Positions 20,540-31,762 of a DNA stretch of 64,000 nucleotides are shown in pieces; position 1 is the stretch's first letter; the number at the start of each line of letters is the position of its first letter. The notes beneath the pieces were generated by a model. The model did not search any database and was not told the origin of the DNA. It was given only the letters and a program-made list of their open reading frames with translations. This DNA is from Cercophora sp. LCS_1 (taxonomy: Eukaryota > Ascomycota > Sordariomycetes > Sordariales > Lasiosphaeriaceae). The stretch is taken from assembly GCA_036250225.1 (NCBI GenBank), contig JAPZLL010000003.1:1550001-1614000 (forward strand), read 5' to 3'. The translations under genes were made by a program, and so were the position numbers.

Positions 20540-21363
20540 GCCTTGTGCGTCACCCTGTGCCAACCACGCTCCGGATCTCTGATCCACTCCGTGGTAGGAA
20601 AGTAGTGGTCGGCTTTCTTCATTGTGGCCACCCAAGGTTTTCCGTCGAATGTAGTATATTGGAGGCGGAAGTCTACTCCTGGTAAGTCCACGCATAGAAA
20701 GAGAGAGAGAATTGGCAAAAGTACACTTATAGGTATAGTCGATAATGTTGGCGGTAGCAGCTAGAAACGACGTCAGATCTGGAGTAGGCTTGTCGTCAAC
20801 GTGGGTTATGAAGTTGGCCGGGGCTAGGTTGTACTGGAAGGCTGGAGAACTGTGGAACAGTTGTGATACGTAAACTTTGCTGGGCAGCCTGCCGATCTGC
20901 TGCATAACTGCATGGTGTGGCCGTTGCAGAATGGTGCCGCAGAATTCGAGGGCATGGTGTGTCTCAATATTGTCGGTAGCAATGGTATGCAGCTTGAGAC
21001 GCAGCTCATAATTTGTGATACAATGGGCAACAAGGCGGGCGTGGCAAGGCTGAAGCTATTTAACTTGTCTCTGCCGGACGACTGCTCAAGCCATTCTAGC
21101 CACAAGGCCTGAATAGTATCGTCTGGGTTGGCGAGTACGCCGCTTCCGTAGTCCAAGCCCAGGTTGGTATCAATTGCAATCACGCCGACGGTACGGCATT
21201 TTGGTGGGTTGGAGGGTGGGATGATGTAGTCGAAAGTCTCGGTAATTTTGGTGGCGGCATATATGGACTCGCCTTGCGATATGGGCTCAGTACTGAAATT
21301 TGCAGCCAGTACCGGGGTCGGGACGCAAATATATGGCGCAAAATGGGGGTTCAGCCTTATCAC
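20540..21363 (-). pseudogene. NMA111-type HtrA serine protease, C-terminal relic with internal deletion
   Basis: Three blocks match the second half of fungal NMA111 (nuclear HtrA-like protease with PDZ domains). From 21363, block 1 has VGVIAIDTNLG, GSGVLANPDDTIQALWLEWL and SLATPALLPIVSQI. Block 2, in another frame near 20830-21005, has YELRLKLHTIATDNIE, ALEFCGTILQRPHHAV and SPAFQYNLAPANFITHVD. Block 3, near 20560-20680, has FRLQYTTFDGKPWVATMKKADHYFPTTEWI. Between blocks 1 and 2, at about 21005-21020, the frame shifts and a segment normally over 100 residues long is missing. A short intron may separate blocks 2 and 3. The N-terminal protease half with its catalytic triad is not present upstream. 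It is a decayed partial copy; whether an intact NMA111 lies elsewhere cannot be seen. Confidence 0.82.
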
Positions 21364-21934
21364 ATCAAGCGCGCTGGAGTCTCAGGGGAATAATAACCGT
21401 AAATGGAGCTTGGTAATCTGAAGATGCCATTCTCATATTCACCTGCCCCCCTGACAGCGAGTGGGCAGCTGTCTGGTCTAGCGGCTAACCAAGCACGCAC
21501 ACCGCTTGCCATAGAGCACCCAGACCTGAGAGGGGAAAACTCGGAGCGTACACGCTACAGTACCCACCCCGGAGCCAGAATGACGAAAATCGGTTAGGCG
21601 TAGGCTTTGTTTGGAAGGGATTGCCCAATCCTGCGCCATTTTGATTAGGCCGCTTTATGAGCTCATACTGTCGGCAATCTTGCAATCGTTATCTTTCTGC
21701 TCCCGTGTTACGGGAATACCGCAGCTCTCTATTCCAACGGTAGTATTTGAAAGTCATTGTCAACGACGCTAGTACAGCCAACGAGCCGTGTGTGATGGTT
21801 GTTGTAGCAAGCGTTGACGCGGATTGTGATTTGCTCTCTGTGCCGCCAGCCCCCACTCTCCACACTCATCCTTGATTTGTTCTGCAGACCGGGTACATGT
21901 CCCCACCCCGGCGGCAAGCCATGCAAGTCTTTGA
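21364..21934. other. Spacer upstream of the NMA111 relic
   Basis: No coding region or conserved site is recognised. Sequence similarity to the protease does not continue here. Confidence 0.4.
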
Positions 21935-22157
21935 AAAATAAACGACACACACAGAAAAGTCGAAGGGATATTCATCCATTGGAAAGGAGTGAATCCAAGA
22001 TTCCAATGCATCACTCAATATTTCAATGACTAAAACTTTATTGAAAAGGCTTTGGGCTTTTTCACTAACGCCTATAGGGATTTTTAATACCTGTCCGGGC
22101 CGCTTGAAGGGGCATCATCTGGATTCAGTGTGCCGATTATTTTGTCACCAATTTGCC
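21935..22157 (+). repeat. 223-bp dispersed repeat, arm A
   Basis: Nearly identical, in inverted orientation, to 55652..55874. Shared landmarks include AAAATAAACGACACACACAG, AAGTCGAAGGGATATTCATC, GGGATTTTTAATACCTGTCC and GGCCGCTTGAAGGGGCATCA. Both copies are 223 bp, differ at only a small number of positions, and lose similarity abruptly at both ends. No terminal inverted repeat or coding content is seen. It may be a solo LTR fragment or a short non-autonomous element. Confidence 0.85.
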
Positions 22158-24022
22158 ATGCTAGTCATGTAACTGGCTCTTGTTTGACGTCACGCTATCC
22201 GACAGGCAAGAACCTCTCCTTTTGCTCTAAAGTATACTAAGCGTTGGTCAATCCCTGGGCAGGCTAATTTTTGTATGCTGACTCCAAATGTGGACCAAAA
22301 AGAATAATTTTCTGAAGTTGAATAGCTTTGTCGCAGGAGATTGCACCAATTCTGGTTGATAGAGATCCCGGCGGTAAACATCAGCACTTTCGATGCCTCA
22401 TGCCCGACAATTGCCGGGTCCGGGCTCACTCACGGAAGACGCCCTTGTGCCATGGGCATAATTTGAGCAGAACAAGCAAGGATAAAAATAAGTACAGCCA
22501 ACGTCAAAACTGTCTGAGCAAACTCCAGAACCAAACCCCTGCGCAGCATAACAGGCACCACAACGCCAGTTGCTGCAATGGCAAGCATGCAGCAAGCCAA
22601 ATGTTGTCCTTCTGGGTCAAGCGAGCTACCGTAACATCTCCTTCTCCATTTTGGACATTGTCAATCGCTGAAATTAAGAGGCTGGGGCGCGGGATTCCTA
22701 GTCATATTTTAGAAACTAAGCTATCTCGGTTGCCGCTTAGTGCGGTCCCTGTAGACCCCATGGTAGCTCTGATTCTGGTTTAAGGAGTAAAGAAAATAGG
22801 AGCTTGACAAACGATTGCTCGTGCTACTCTTAGGTCGGTTCCATTAGTAACCCCCTACATATGCGGGGCGCCAGACAGGGCACTGCTCCACCACCTTCAC
22901 TCAAGCAAGCAAGTTACATAGGCCCGCGCCCTAGTTTACAGGTTGCGGCCTGGCTAACATGTATAGGTTCTCAAACTTCTTGCCAAAAAGCACCGCCTGA
23001 GCGACCAGAAACGCGAGAATAGGTGCATGACAATCGACAACCTCAAGGAGCAGGTCGATAGAGATATCCGTGTGGTATTAGCCCGAGATATCGTCAAACG
23101 AGCTCATCAGCTACGGGATGATGGCAGGCTGGATCAAGAGGTGTGGTGAGATCGCAGGGATGGAAGTTTGACAGGAGCAGTGGGTTGGATCTCGCCCCAC
23201 CTTCAGAAAATTTCTGGCTAATGGTCTGACAGCGCCTTCGCCGCGTCGTCCTGGGCGATTTTGAGGCTGTGTTTGTAAATTCGTTTGATAGACTCCACGA
23301 TAGTTCGACTAGCTTAGAGGAGATGTGTTTTAGGTAACCTGGGTCTCTCGGGTCCCCCTGGGAGGGGAGGGTGATTGGGCGGCATCCTCTCCGGCCCCCA
23401 TCAAGCGTGAAATTGTAATCCATGTGTTGCCGTCGAGGCTTCCGTTTTCCGTGGTCGGCCGCGCTTGGCATGGCCACACCATCCGCCAATCATCGTTTAG
23501 CGCACGGACCCAGTGGAACCGCGGCCACTGCTCATCACGGCCTGACGCCACCAGGCAGCCTGCCGCGTGCGGATGCGGCCGTGTGACTTGGCCGTTTTAC
23601 CAACAGGTTGTCCTTCGTTTTCTGTCTTGGGATATCGTCGGCCTTCCAGCGGGGCGACATCTTCCACTCCGATCCTTTACTCTTTACTTGTTGCCTGGAA
23701 AGAGCCTCGAGCCTTTGCCTTTTCTTGTCTCTCGTTGATCCTCCGTTCCAGGGGCAAAGTCCTCAATCACCGCATTGTACGGATTCCAGCTTCGCGCAGC
23801 TAGTCAAAAGCATCCCATCTTCAACCTACTCGACGACGACGATTGTACTCTCGCGCTCGAACCGACCACTCCCAATATACCGACGCTATTCGACAGCCGA
23901 AGCGCTCCGAGCCGGACGCCGAAAGCGTGCCCGGACGCGGCCGCCGAGACATCTCTTCCCGCGAACCCCCCGCGGCCGACCTCCCCCGATTTTACCCCTG
24001 AGTACCCCTGACTATCCCCGGA
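22158..24022. other. Relic-rich intergenic region
   Basis: No intact gene. On the minus strand near 22430-22590 a frame encodes a hydrophobic segment (VVVPVMLRRGLVLEFAQTVL) that looks like part of a lost membrane protein. On the plus strand 22967..23149 is open for 60 codons (HRLSDQKRENRCMTIDNLKE), preceded by a possible acceptor AG, and resembles the tail of genes found in fungal repeat regions. It may be related to FluG-domain proteins, but this is a weak recollection. The last ~500 bases hold the promoter of the acetyl-CoA transporter. Confidence 0.4.
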
Positions 24023-25800
24023 ATGGGGTCCCGAGCTCGTCGCACAAAATCGCCGACCCAGAACCGGTCGTCCTCTCCGAAGACGACAAACGGCCACTCA
24101 AGTGCCAACGGTACCGGCGGCGCAAAGATGAACGCGAACATCGAGTTGTCGCGCCGCAAGCCCGAACAATCCCCCGCCGCTGCCACTGCAAGCCTTATGG
24201 CGCACGAGTCCTTCTCCCTTGACGATCCCGTCCCAAGGACCCCCATCGACAAGAACAATAGCAGCAATGGCTTCTTTGACCTGCCCAAGCAAGATCAGCG
24301 GAACTTTGGGCTCCTCGTCCTTCTATACTTCCTTCAAGGCGTCCCACTTGGGCTCGCAACAGGTTCTGTCCCGTTTCTCCTCAAGAGCCACCTCTCATAC
24401 GGCGAGATTGGTATCTTCAGCTTAGCTTCATACCCTTACTCGCTGAAGCTCTTCTGGAGCCCCATTGTCGATGCAGTATGGTCTCCCAAGGTTGGCCGGC
24501 GCAAGAGTTGGATCCTCCCCATCCAGCTCCTCTCGGGCATCGGTATGCTCTGGCTCGGCGCGCGCGTTGAAGGCATGATGGCATCGACCGCCCAACCCGG
24601 TGGTATCACGGTCTGGGGCTTTACCTGGTGGTGGTTCTTCCTTGTCCTCATGTGCGCAACCCAAGACATCGCCGTCGACGGCTGGGCCCTCACCCTCCTG
24701 AGCCCGGCCAACATCTCATACGCCTCGACCGCCCAGACCGTTGGTCTCACCGCCGGCCAGTTCCTCTCGTATACCGTCTTCCTAGCCTTCTACTCCAAGG
24801 ACTTCGCCAACCGGTGGTTCCGCACCACTCCGCTGGACCATGGTCTGCTCTCCCTCGGCGGCTACCTCACCTTCTGGGGCTGGGCCTACATCCTGGTCAC
24901 CCTCGGCCTTGCCCTCCTCAAGCGCGAGGAGCGCACACGAAACGAAGACGGCATCTGGGACGTCTACAAGATCATGTGGGGCGTCCTCAAGCTCCGCAAC
25001 ATCCAAACCATCATCATCGTCCACCTGATCGCCAAGATTGGCTTCCAAGCCAACGACGGCGTAACCAACCTCAAGCTCCTGGACAAGGGCTTCGGCACCG
25101 ACAACATGGCCCTTACCGTGCTCATCGACTTTCCCTTTGAGATCGCCCTTGGCTACTATGCCGGCAAATGGTCCCAAGATTACACCCCCATGCGCCTCTG
25201 GTGCTGGGGCTTCGCGGGTCGCCTTCTCGCCGCCGTCGTCGCCCAGCTGACCGTCTCCATCTTCCCCGCGCAGGGCGTCACCCCCAGCTACCTGCTCGTC
25301 GTCATCGGCTCGCACGTCTTCTCCACCTTCACCAACACCGTCATGTTCGTCGCCGTGTCGGCCTTCCACGCAAAGATTGCCGACCCCGTCATCGGCGGCA
25401 CTTACATGACCCTCCTTGCAACGTATGTAGTTCTTTCTCTCTCCTACACACGCCACACTGCTAACCAACCCCACATAGCGTCTGCAACTTGGGTGGAACA
25501 TTCCCGCGCTATTTCGTCCTTCGCTTGGTTGACGCGTTCACCGCGGCAACGTGCACTTCCGCCTCCTCGAAATCATCCATCACTGAGCCCTTTAGCTGCG
25601 CCCTCCAACACGACAAGGAGCGCTGCATTGCGGCCGGTGGGTCTTGTGATGTGTCCAGGGATGGCTACTACTTTGTAAATGTTTTGTGTGTCGCCTTTGG
25701 CGTCGTTACCTTCATCTTGTACATTCGGCCCAAGGTTTTGCAGCTCCAGAGTTTGCCCCTAAGGGCGTGGAGGCTAGCAGGATCAGGACCACAAAAGTAA
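24023..25800 (+). CDS. Acetyl-CoA transporter (SLC33/Acatn family)
   Basis: Polytopic MFS-related carrier that in animals (SLC33A1/AT-1) moves acetyl-CoA into the ER lumen; a similar role is inferred here. Exon 1 is 24023..25422 and exon 2 is 25479..25800, joined in phase (GTATGT donor, CATAG acceptor), for 573 residues. An N-terminal Ser/Lys-rich cytosolic tail of about 90 residues precedes the first helix (FGLLVLLYFLQGVPLGL). Family marks include PYSLKLFWSPIVDAVW, GRRKSWILPIQ, MCATQDIAVDGWALTLL, NDGVTNLKLLDKGF and ADPVIGGTYMTLLATVCNLGGTFPR, the last spanning the splice. It converges with the helicase gene. Start: the ATG at 24023 is the first in this frame before the conserved body. Confidence 0.93.
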
Positions 25801-26248
25801 ATAGTTGACGGATCAAACAAATAATCAAGGTAATATGCACGAGCAACTCAACTGGACTTCATTGTCTGAATAAACCCACCCAATGTAATTCTACACACAT
25901 CATGTAAAGATACACTGTGCCTGAATTATCATATAGCTCGTCACCGCGCATTTAGACAGCGTCGTGAACGCATAGTTCACGTCACCGCACTTCGTGGTCC
26001 ACGTACCAGCTCAGCACCACAACCTAATTATCTGGCGGCAGACACACCATAAAGAAACACCAGGTTCGGGAACCAAGTCTATTCAGAATCAACAGTGTAG
26101 CTATCTAAAAAGACCATCAGTTGGCAGATATCCCGGTCTCGATGATAGAAATCATCAACCACCACAATCCTCCAGCTGATCCGCGCTAACTACATGTGAT
26201 TCTGACTTCTTGTTCCACTGCGAAGGGTAGGAGATGGGGTCTAGAGCA
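25801..26248. other. Convergent 3' spacer
   Basis: 448 bp between the stops of the acetyl-CoA transporter and the helicase. It is AT-richer than the flanking genes and is expected to hold both 3' untranslated regions. No other feature is seen. Confidence 0.5.
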
Positions 26249-28279
26249 TTACCAGCCACCATTGTCCTCTGCGGGCTTCTCAGCCGGGGCATCATCGCCA
26301 TCGGCAGCCCAACCGTCTCCGCCGCCGTTGTCATCACCACCAGCACCGCCGTCCTCCTCGAAATCCGAGTCCGCCTCGAACTTCAAGTTCTCGCGAGCTG
26401 CACCCTCAGGGATGTACGCCTCCAAGAAGTCGGGGACTTCCTGGTTGGTCTCCAGGAGAGTTCTGGTGAGCACGGAAGCCATCGGCTCATCACGGTCCTC
26501 GTAAAACGAGGTAGCCATGCCGCGGTTGCCGATGCGACCAGTGCGGCCTAAGAAAGTCAGCAAGCATGTTCCAGGAGAGAAATTCCAAGTGACTTACCAA
26601 TCCTGTGAGTGTACTCCTCGATGCCGCCATGATCGATGCTGGGAAGATCGAAGTTGATGACGTGCATGACATTGCGGACGTCAATGCCGCGCGCGGCAAC
26701 ACCGCTGGCGATCAAGACAGGGGATTTGCCGCTGCGGAAGGCACGCATCGACGCCTCCCTCTCCTTCTGAGTGCGCCAAGAGTGAATAGAGGTAACCGGA
26801 ATACCCTTGTTGTAGAGGAAATCGTCAAGCTCATCCGCGGTCCTGCGGGTGTTGACGAAGATGATGGTACGGCACGGAGGAAGCGAGTGCAGCAGATCAA
26901 ACAATGCCTGTCTCTTCATGGACGGGTCCGTGAAGATAATCTTCTGCTTGATGTTGGCGTGCGTGCTACCGGCGCGGCCCACGCGGATGCGAACGTGGTT
27001 CAAGGCAAGGTGAGTCTTGGCCAAATCGCGGACAGCCTTGGGGAACGTGGCAGAGAAGAACATGTACTTCACATTACCCTCCTCTTGGTCTGTAACACAG
27101 TTAGCTCAGGCAGGTGGGCCTCTATGCTTGGGATACTTACCGCCACCAGACATGATCTTATTGAAGTCCTCCTCCCAATCATTGTGAAGCATCTCATCGG
27201 CCTCGTCAATGACCATGTAACGAAGACGGCGCAAAGTCAACACAGTGGGGCGCTCGATGAAGTCAATGAGCCGGCCGGGCGAAGCAATCAGGATATCGCA
27301 GCCCTTTTGGAGCTGCTCAATCTGGGCCTTGAGAGGACCACCTCCATAAGCAACGCAAGGGCGAAGCATGGACCTGTAGCAGAACTTCCGCGCCTCGTTG
27401 AAGATCTGGATTGCCAGCTCGCGAGTAGGGCACACGACCACGACGAGAGGCTCTGCCCTCATCGGGGGGTCAATGCCGACACGGAAGGTGGTCGGATTAG
27501 GACGATCAGCGCAGAGCTTCTTAGCCTTGCCCATGAGCTTGTCAAGAACAGGGATAAGGTAGGCAGCTGTCTTGCCTGAGCCTGAGTTGACTTGGTTAGC
27601 TTTGTTACAGCCTTTCAGGAAAGGAGTCACTTATTACCGGTCTGCGCAATAGCGATCACATCGTGACCCTCCTTGATTGCCGGAATGCAATACTTCTGAA
27701 TGGGGGTCGGAACCCGGTACCGAGACAGGAGGACGTTGCGGACCATCGCAGGGTGGAGGCCGGCATGCTCAAAGTCGGCAATGGGCTGAATGCGAGTCGG
27801 GCCCTCTTGGAAGACCTGAATCTCAGTGATGCTGAAGAAAAGTCAGTACAAGAAGGTTGCGTCAAGAATCAGAGCACTTACGTGGTAAAGTCGATACCAT
27901 GAGCAGGCTGGTCGCGGCCGTCCTGCTTACCGAAGAGCATCTCCTCAAGCTCAGGAACTTCGGGGCCAACTTCGCCCTCCTCACCGTCCCACTCGTAGAC
28001 CCTGGCGCTACTCTCCCACTGCTCAGGGTCGTCGGGGCTGTAGTCATAGGCAGTAGGCTGGATCCAGCCGGGGCAGGCCTCCGGGACTGGTTGCACAATA
28101 GGAACATGCTTCGGGATTGGAGCAGCTTCGGTACTGCCGCTCTCGTCACAGTTGTTGCTGCCACCGGTAGGCAGAGCGCTGGAGAGATCCTTTGTGTCCC
28201 ACGCGTTGTCACTCGCAGCAGAAGACTCGGGAACATCGCCGGAGCCCGTGGCCGGAGCACCCCAGCCCCAGTCAGACAT
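26249..28279 (-). CDS. DEAD-box ATP-dependent RNA helicase, Ded1/Vasa-like
   Basis: Five exons (28279..27882, 27831..27638, 27581..27141, 27089..26598, 26547..26249) join in phase to 607 residues. The helicase motifs are in order. They are the Q motif PTPIQ (174-178), motif I GSGKT (198-202), Ia PTREL (249-253), Ib SPGR (298-301, usually TPGR), II DEAD (323-326), III SAT (357-359), IV IIFVNTRR, V ARGIDV and VI HRIGRTGR (506-513). The N-terminal ~130 residues are Trp/Gly/acidic (MSDWGWGAP...), unlike the SYIPPHLR-type N-terminus of canonical Ded1. The C-terminal tail is acidic with Gly-Gly-Asp repeats ending in DNGGW. It probably acts in translation initiation or mRNP remodelling. The relation to canonical Ded1 (paralogue or orthologue) is not decided. 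Confidence 0.93.
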
Positions 28280-29892
28280 TGTGAATGATGTGTGACTTGG
28301 TAGATTGTCTTGATGTTCTGAATGAGAAAGAGAGGTCAGTTGAGTCAATTGATTTTCATGGGGGAATGGATGGCTGAATGAACCAGGAAATTCAAACACA
28401 GGAAAGAAACTTGGACGAGGGCCAGGACAATACATTACCTTGAACGATTTGGTTGACTGGAGCACTATCCACCAGACCAAGCAGACGAGAGAGGTAAACG
28501 GAAGAGTGGAGAGAGAGAAGACCACGCCGATGAGAAGTGGAAGTGGAAAGGTTGGTGAAGGAAGAGGGAGTGTGGGAGGTGGCAGGAGATATTAAAGAAA
28601 TGGGGCAAGAGAAGAAAACAGGGTCGGGCATGGAGGGAAGGTGTGAGCCAAAGCATGGATGGAAGGAGAGAAGAAGCGCTTGCTCGAGGCCCAGACCAAG
28701 ACATGGAAGGCGCAACTGCAGGCTGCGACCAACAAGGTTTTGGGTGTGATAGGAAGGGAAAGTACATTGGCAAGTGGCACATGGAAAAGGTCCGGGGCCC
28801 TCGGGGTGTGGAAGCGGAGAGAGTGTAGACGGGAGAGACGGTGCTGGATATACATGTAGATAATACATACCTCGTTGTGAGAGAGTGTTGCTGGGTTGGA
28901 GTTGACACTAGATCCTTCAGAGTTGCTGGCAAGAAACTGCGGTTGAAGGTGCAGGTGTGCAGAAAGGTGGTGGTGGAAGAAGAAGAAGAAGTTGTGGGAG
29001 AGGAGGGGTGGGGGGATTTTATAGCCTGGTGCGGATCCGCAGCGTTCACAGTCGTGGGTTCACATGCGTAGAGCTGCGGCCACTTTCCGGTCAACACTTT
29101 CCTCAGGACACATAGAAAGGGCGGCCCCAGAGTGCGACGGCCTCAGGCTACCGGCCCCGTGGGTGAACCGATGGTTACTACGGCAAGGGACAAAGGCAAC
29201 TGACGCTACCGGGCGGTCTGTGTCAGAACAACGTGGAATTAGCCCGGGAAAGGCACTCTGCTATCAAATCTAGGGATGTACAGGCAACTGTGCTGGTGGG
29301 ATCAGTGGGGTACAAGTGAATGTATGTCCGATTTCTGTTGCAGGTCAAGGCTCAAGTCAACAAGTCAACAGGGGTCCAGTCAAAGAATACGTCTCTTTAT
29401 CGCATGTTACCTAGAAATAAAGCTGCGCCCTTCAGGGTATCGGTTCTCGTTCTGCATTTAGAGCATCTAGGTATCTTGTTTCCCACATGTACACCCCTTG
29501 TACACCCCTTTCAATGGGGTGTAAGTAAGCAAATCAAAGGAGTCTCCATCCTCAACACAGGGTTTGATCGGATTTTAATTTCATCCGAGTGCTGTATTAA
29601 CATCGTATAAGAGTGCATTATAGCAATTTTCGTCGGAACATCGTGTCAAAACTTGGTTGTTGAGAGTGACACTTCGTCTGAGACTACCCAACACTCTCTA
29701 ACATCAATAATGACATTTACTTACAACACCCAAGAGCATAAAGATCATGGCATTGAATGCCGAGAACTAAAACCGGGTATTAAGATTGAACAGAGGATGT
29801 GAGATGGGGTCAAAGCAGGTCCAAGACAGCAAATGAAAATGAACCTCAACACCGAGACAATAACGTCGGCCGTGAAATCAACCAACTCCACC
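28280..29892. other. Upstream region of the helicase gene
   Basis: 1.6 kb between the helicase start and the Ipi1 stop. GT/AG pairs near 28300-28440 could form a leader intron. Pyrimidine-rich stretches on the minus strand fit a long 5' leader. Around 29485-29520 a short direct repeat of TGTACACCCC occurs. No gene is recognised. Confidence 0.4.
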
Positions 29893-30945
29893 TTATGCCT
29901 CACCCTCTTTTCTTTCATTCAGTGCTTTCTCTAACCCCGCAGCTGCTCTTCCGACTAACCCGCCCTCTTTCTTTGCTCCCTCCATGCCGGTGATGATCGC
30001 GCCCCTCCATTTTGTGTCAAACACGCGTTTCCTGCTCTCTCGATCTGGGTACATCTCTCCCTCTTCGTCCCTGACCGCCCCAAAAAGGTTCAGATATGCA
30101 AATGCATTCGGTACTTGTGGCAGCCGGTAAAGGCAGTCCCAATATGCTTGCTCTCCATCCACTTCCTGTTCCTCCTCCTTGAACCCCACGCTTAAGAACG
30201 TTGCCAAGACACCAATCTGCCTAGCCATAGCTTCCGGTGCTTTTTTCCCTCCTGCACTGGCCATTGTTTTGCTTGCAGACGTCCAGCCTTTGCTATTCAT
30301 GGCTGCCCCTACATTGGGATTCCACCCTAGCATTGAGCTAAAGCTGTTGAGTGTTTTCATCCACCCGCCAGGACATGAGACGACCTCGTCTCCAGCAATC
30401 TCCAGGAGCCATTCCATGACATTCAAGCTCTCAGTTCGGATGTCATTTGAGAGATGTGTCATGCCGCCACGGACATACATAAGGATCTTTTCAACGTGGG
30501 GCTTGACCTCCGCCGGTGGCAATGCCCGGAAAAGGGCGAGGAGACGAGTGCGTACTGAGGCCGAGGAGTCAGATATGAGAGGGAGGAGTTTAGTAAGCAA
30601 GTTTGATGTGCCAACCGGGTTCGAGGCGAGGTTGTTGGTGAGATAGGCGAGGGCATCGCGGCGCTGGGTATCGGCTTTGGACGTAGCAGCAAGGGAGAGG
30701 TAGGATTTGAACTGCTCGCTGTCGCTGAGGGACGGAGCAAGGGTTTGCTGGTTGACAACGATCGACTTGGATTTGAAGCTGGTGTCGGTGAAGTTGGCGG
30801 CTTTGGCCTTGGCTTTTCCCACTTTCAGCTTGGCTTTCTGATGAAATTGTCAGTGAGAGATTCGCTCGCACGACGAAAAGGTTGCGGGGCGACCGACCTG
30901 GAAATCCTTCTTCTTTTCCTTCTTTTTCTTATTGCTGGAACCCAT
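29893..30945 (-). CDS. IPI1: Pre-rRNA-processing protein Ipi1
   Basis: Component of the Rix1/Ipi1/Ipi3 complex that drives late pre-60S maturation and ITS2 processing in the nucleoplasm. Exon 1, 30945..30898, encodes the basic start MGSSNKKKKEKKKDFQ. Exon 2, 30837..29893, continues KAKLKVGKAKAKAANFTDTSF; 330 residues in total. Conserved blocks are SIVVNQQTL, the HEAT-like region RRDALAYLTNNL, LLPLISDSSASVRTRLLALFRALP, MYVRGGMTHLSNDIRTESLNVMEWLLE and CPGGWMKTLNSFSSMLGW, all typical of the Ipi1/TEX10 N-terminal domain. Length agrees with fungal Ipi1. It is divergent from the Roadblock gene, with only 289 bp between the start codons. Confidence 0.95.
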
Positions 30946-31234
30946 AATTGACCCACCAAACCAAGGGATTCCTCTGATGTGCAGCGATCAATAAATCCCC
31001 AAGTGAGAGTGCTCATCGCAGTAAAGTTACTGTCCGAGGTCTCATGGGGTGAAATTTTAGCGGTGTAGACAGGCAGAATTTAGGGTGTGGGTCTTGCAGG
31101 GATCACTGAGAGGTGGGTTGCGGGGGAGTTGATCGGAGCTGTAGCGCATGGACGTTCGTCCCGCCTTCGTTGTTCTGGAACGAACCTCCCAGGAGATACC
31201 ACGAAAATTACTAGTCAAGTCATCTCTAGATAAA
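30946..31234. promoter_or_regulatory. Shared divergent promoter of IPI1 and the Roadblock gene
   Basis: The two start codons lie 289 bp apart on opposite strands, so both promoters and leaders must fit in this gap. No TATA box is evident. Co-regulation is plausible but not shown by the sequence. Confidence 0.55.
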
Positions 31235-31762
31235 ATGGCGGATTCACTTCTGGTAAGTCAATGGTCTGATGGCCTGCACAGACGCTGACAGAATCCCCAG
31301 GGCAACGGGACCGATGCCTTGGAAGAAACCTTGGGACGGCTGTCCAAGAAACCCGGCGTTACGGCCACCATTGTGCTTGATCGGGCATCAGGCGCTATTT
31401 TGAAGACCTCCGGCCAGGTCTCCTCTACCCGCAAGGCCAGATCCCTCAGCTCAGCTCTCCCCAGCCAGACGACAGGGTCATTCTCCAGCGATGCCGGCAC
31501 GGGCACGTCGAGTCAGGACCAAGGCGTGGAGGAACTTGGCTCCATGGTGTGGAATTTTGTTGCTACAGCGGGGAGTCTCGTGCAGGAGTTGGACACAGAG
31601 GTAAACACCACTGAAGCGCCTCACAGGGGAAAGGGACAGCAACTGACGCGCGCGCAGGACGAGCTGAAACTGCTCCGCTTACGCACGAAGAAGCAGGAGT
31701 TGGTCATTGTGCCCGACACCAAGTATCTGTTGATTGTTGTTCACGACACGCCTCCCGCGTGA
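31235..31762 (+). CDS. Roadblock/LC7-domain protein (dynein light chain type)
   Basis: Small Roadblock/LC7 protein of 140 residues, probably a cytoplasmic dynein light chain (DYNLRB type); the same fold also serves in regulatory complexes for small GTPases. Three exons, 31235..31252 (MADSLL only), 31301..31600 and 31658..31762, join in phase. Fold marks are ALEETLGRLSKKPGVTATIVLDRASGAILKTSG at the N-terminus, MVWNFVATAGSLVQEL in the second helix, and LLRLRTKKQELVIVPDTKYLLIVVHDTP for the final strands. A Ser/Gly-rich insert of about 40 residues lies in the middle (SSALPSQTTGSFSSDAG), as in other filamentous fungi. The tiny first exon is supported by phase and by the start of the family alignment. 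Confidence 0.9.

Noticed and set aside
16639..24022. Secondary-metabolite gene cluster
   Set aside because: No polyketide synthase, NRPS, terpene cyclase, P450 or tailoring enzyme is present; only the two nucleotide-fold genes are intact.
24782..25501. 239-codon minus-strand frame
   Set aside because: Antisense shadow of the acetyl-CoA transporter.
26605..27579. 324-codon plus-strand frame
   Set aside because: Exact antisense shadow of the DEAD-box helicase exons.
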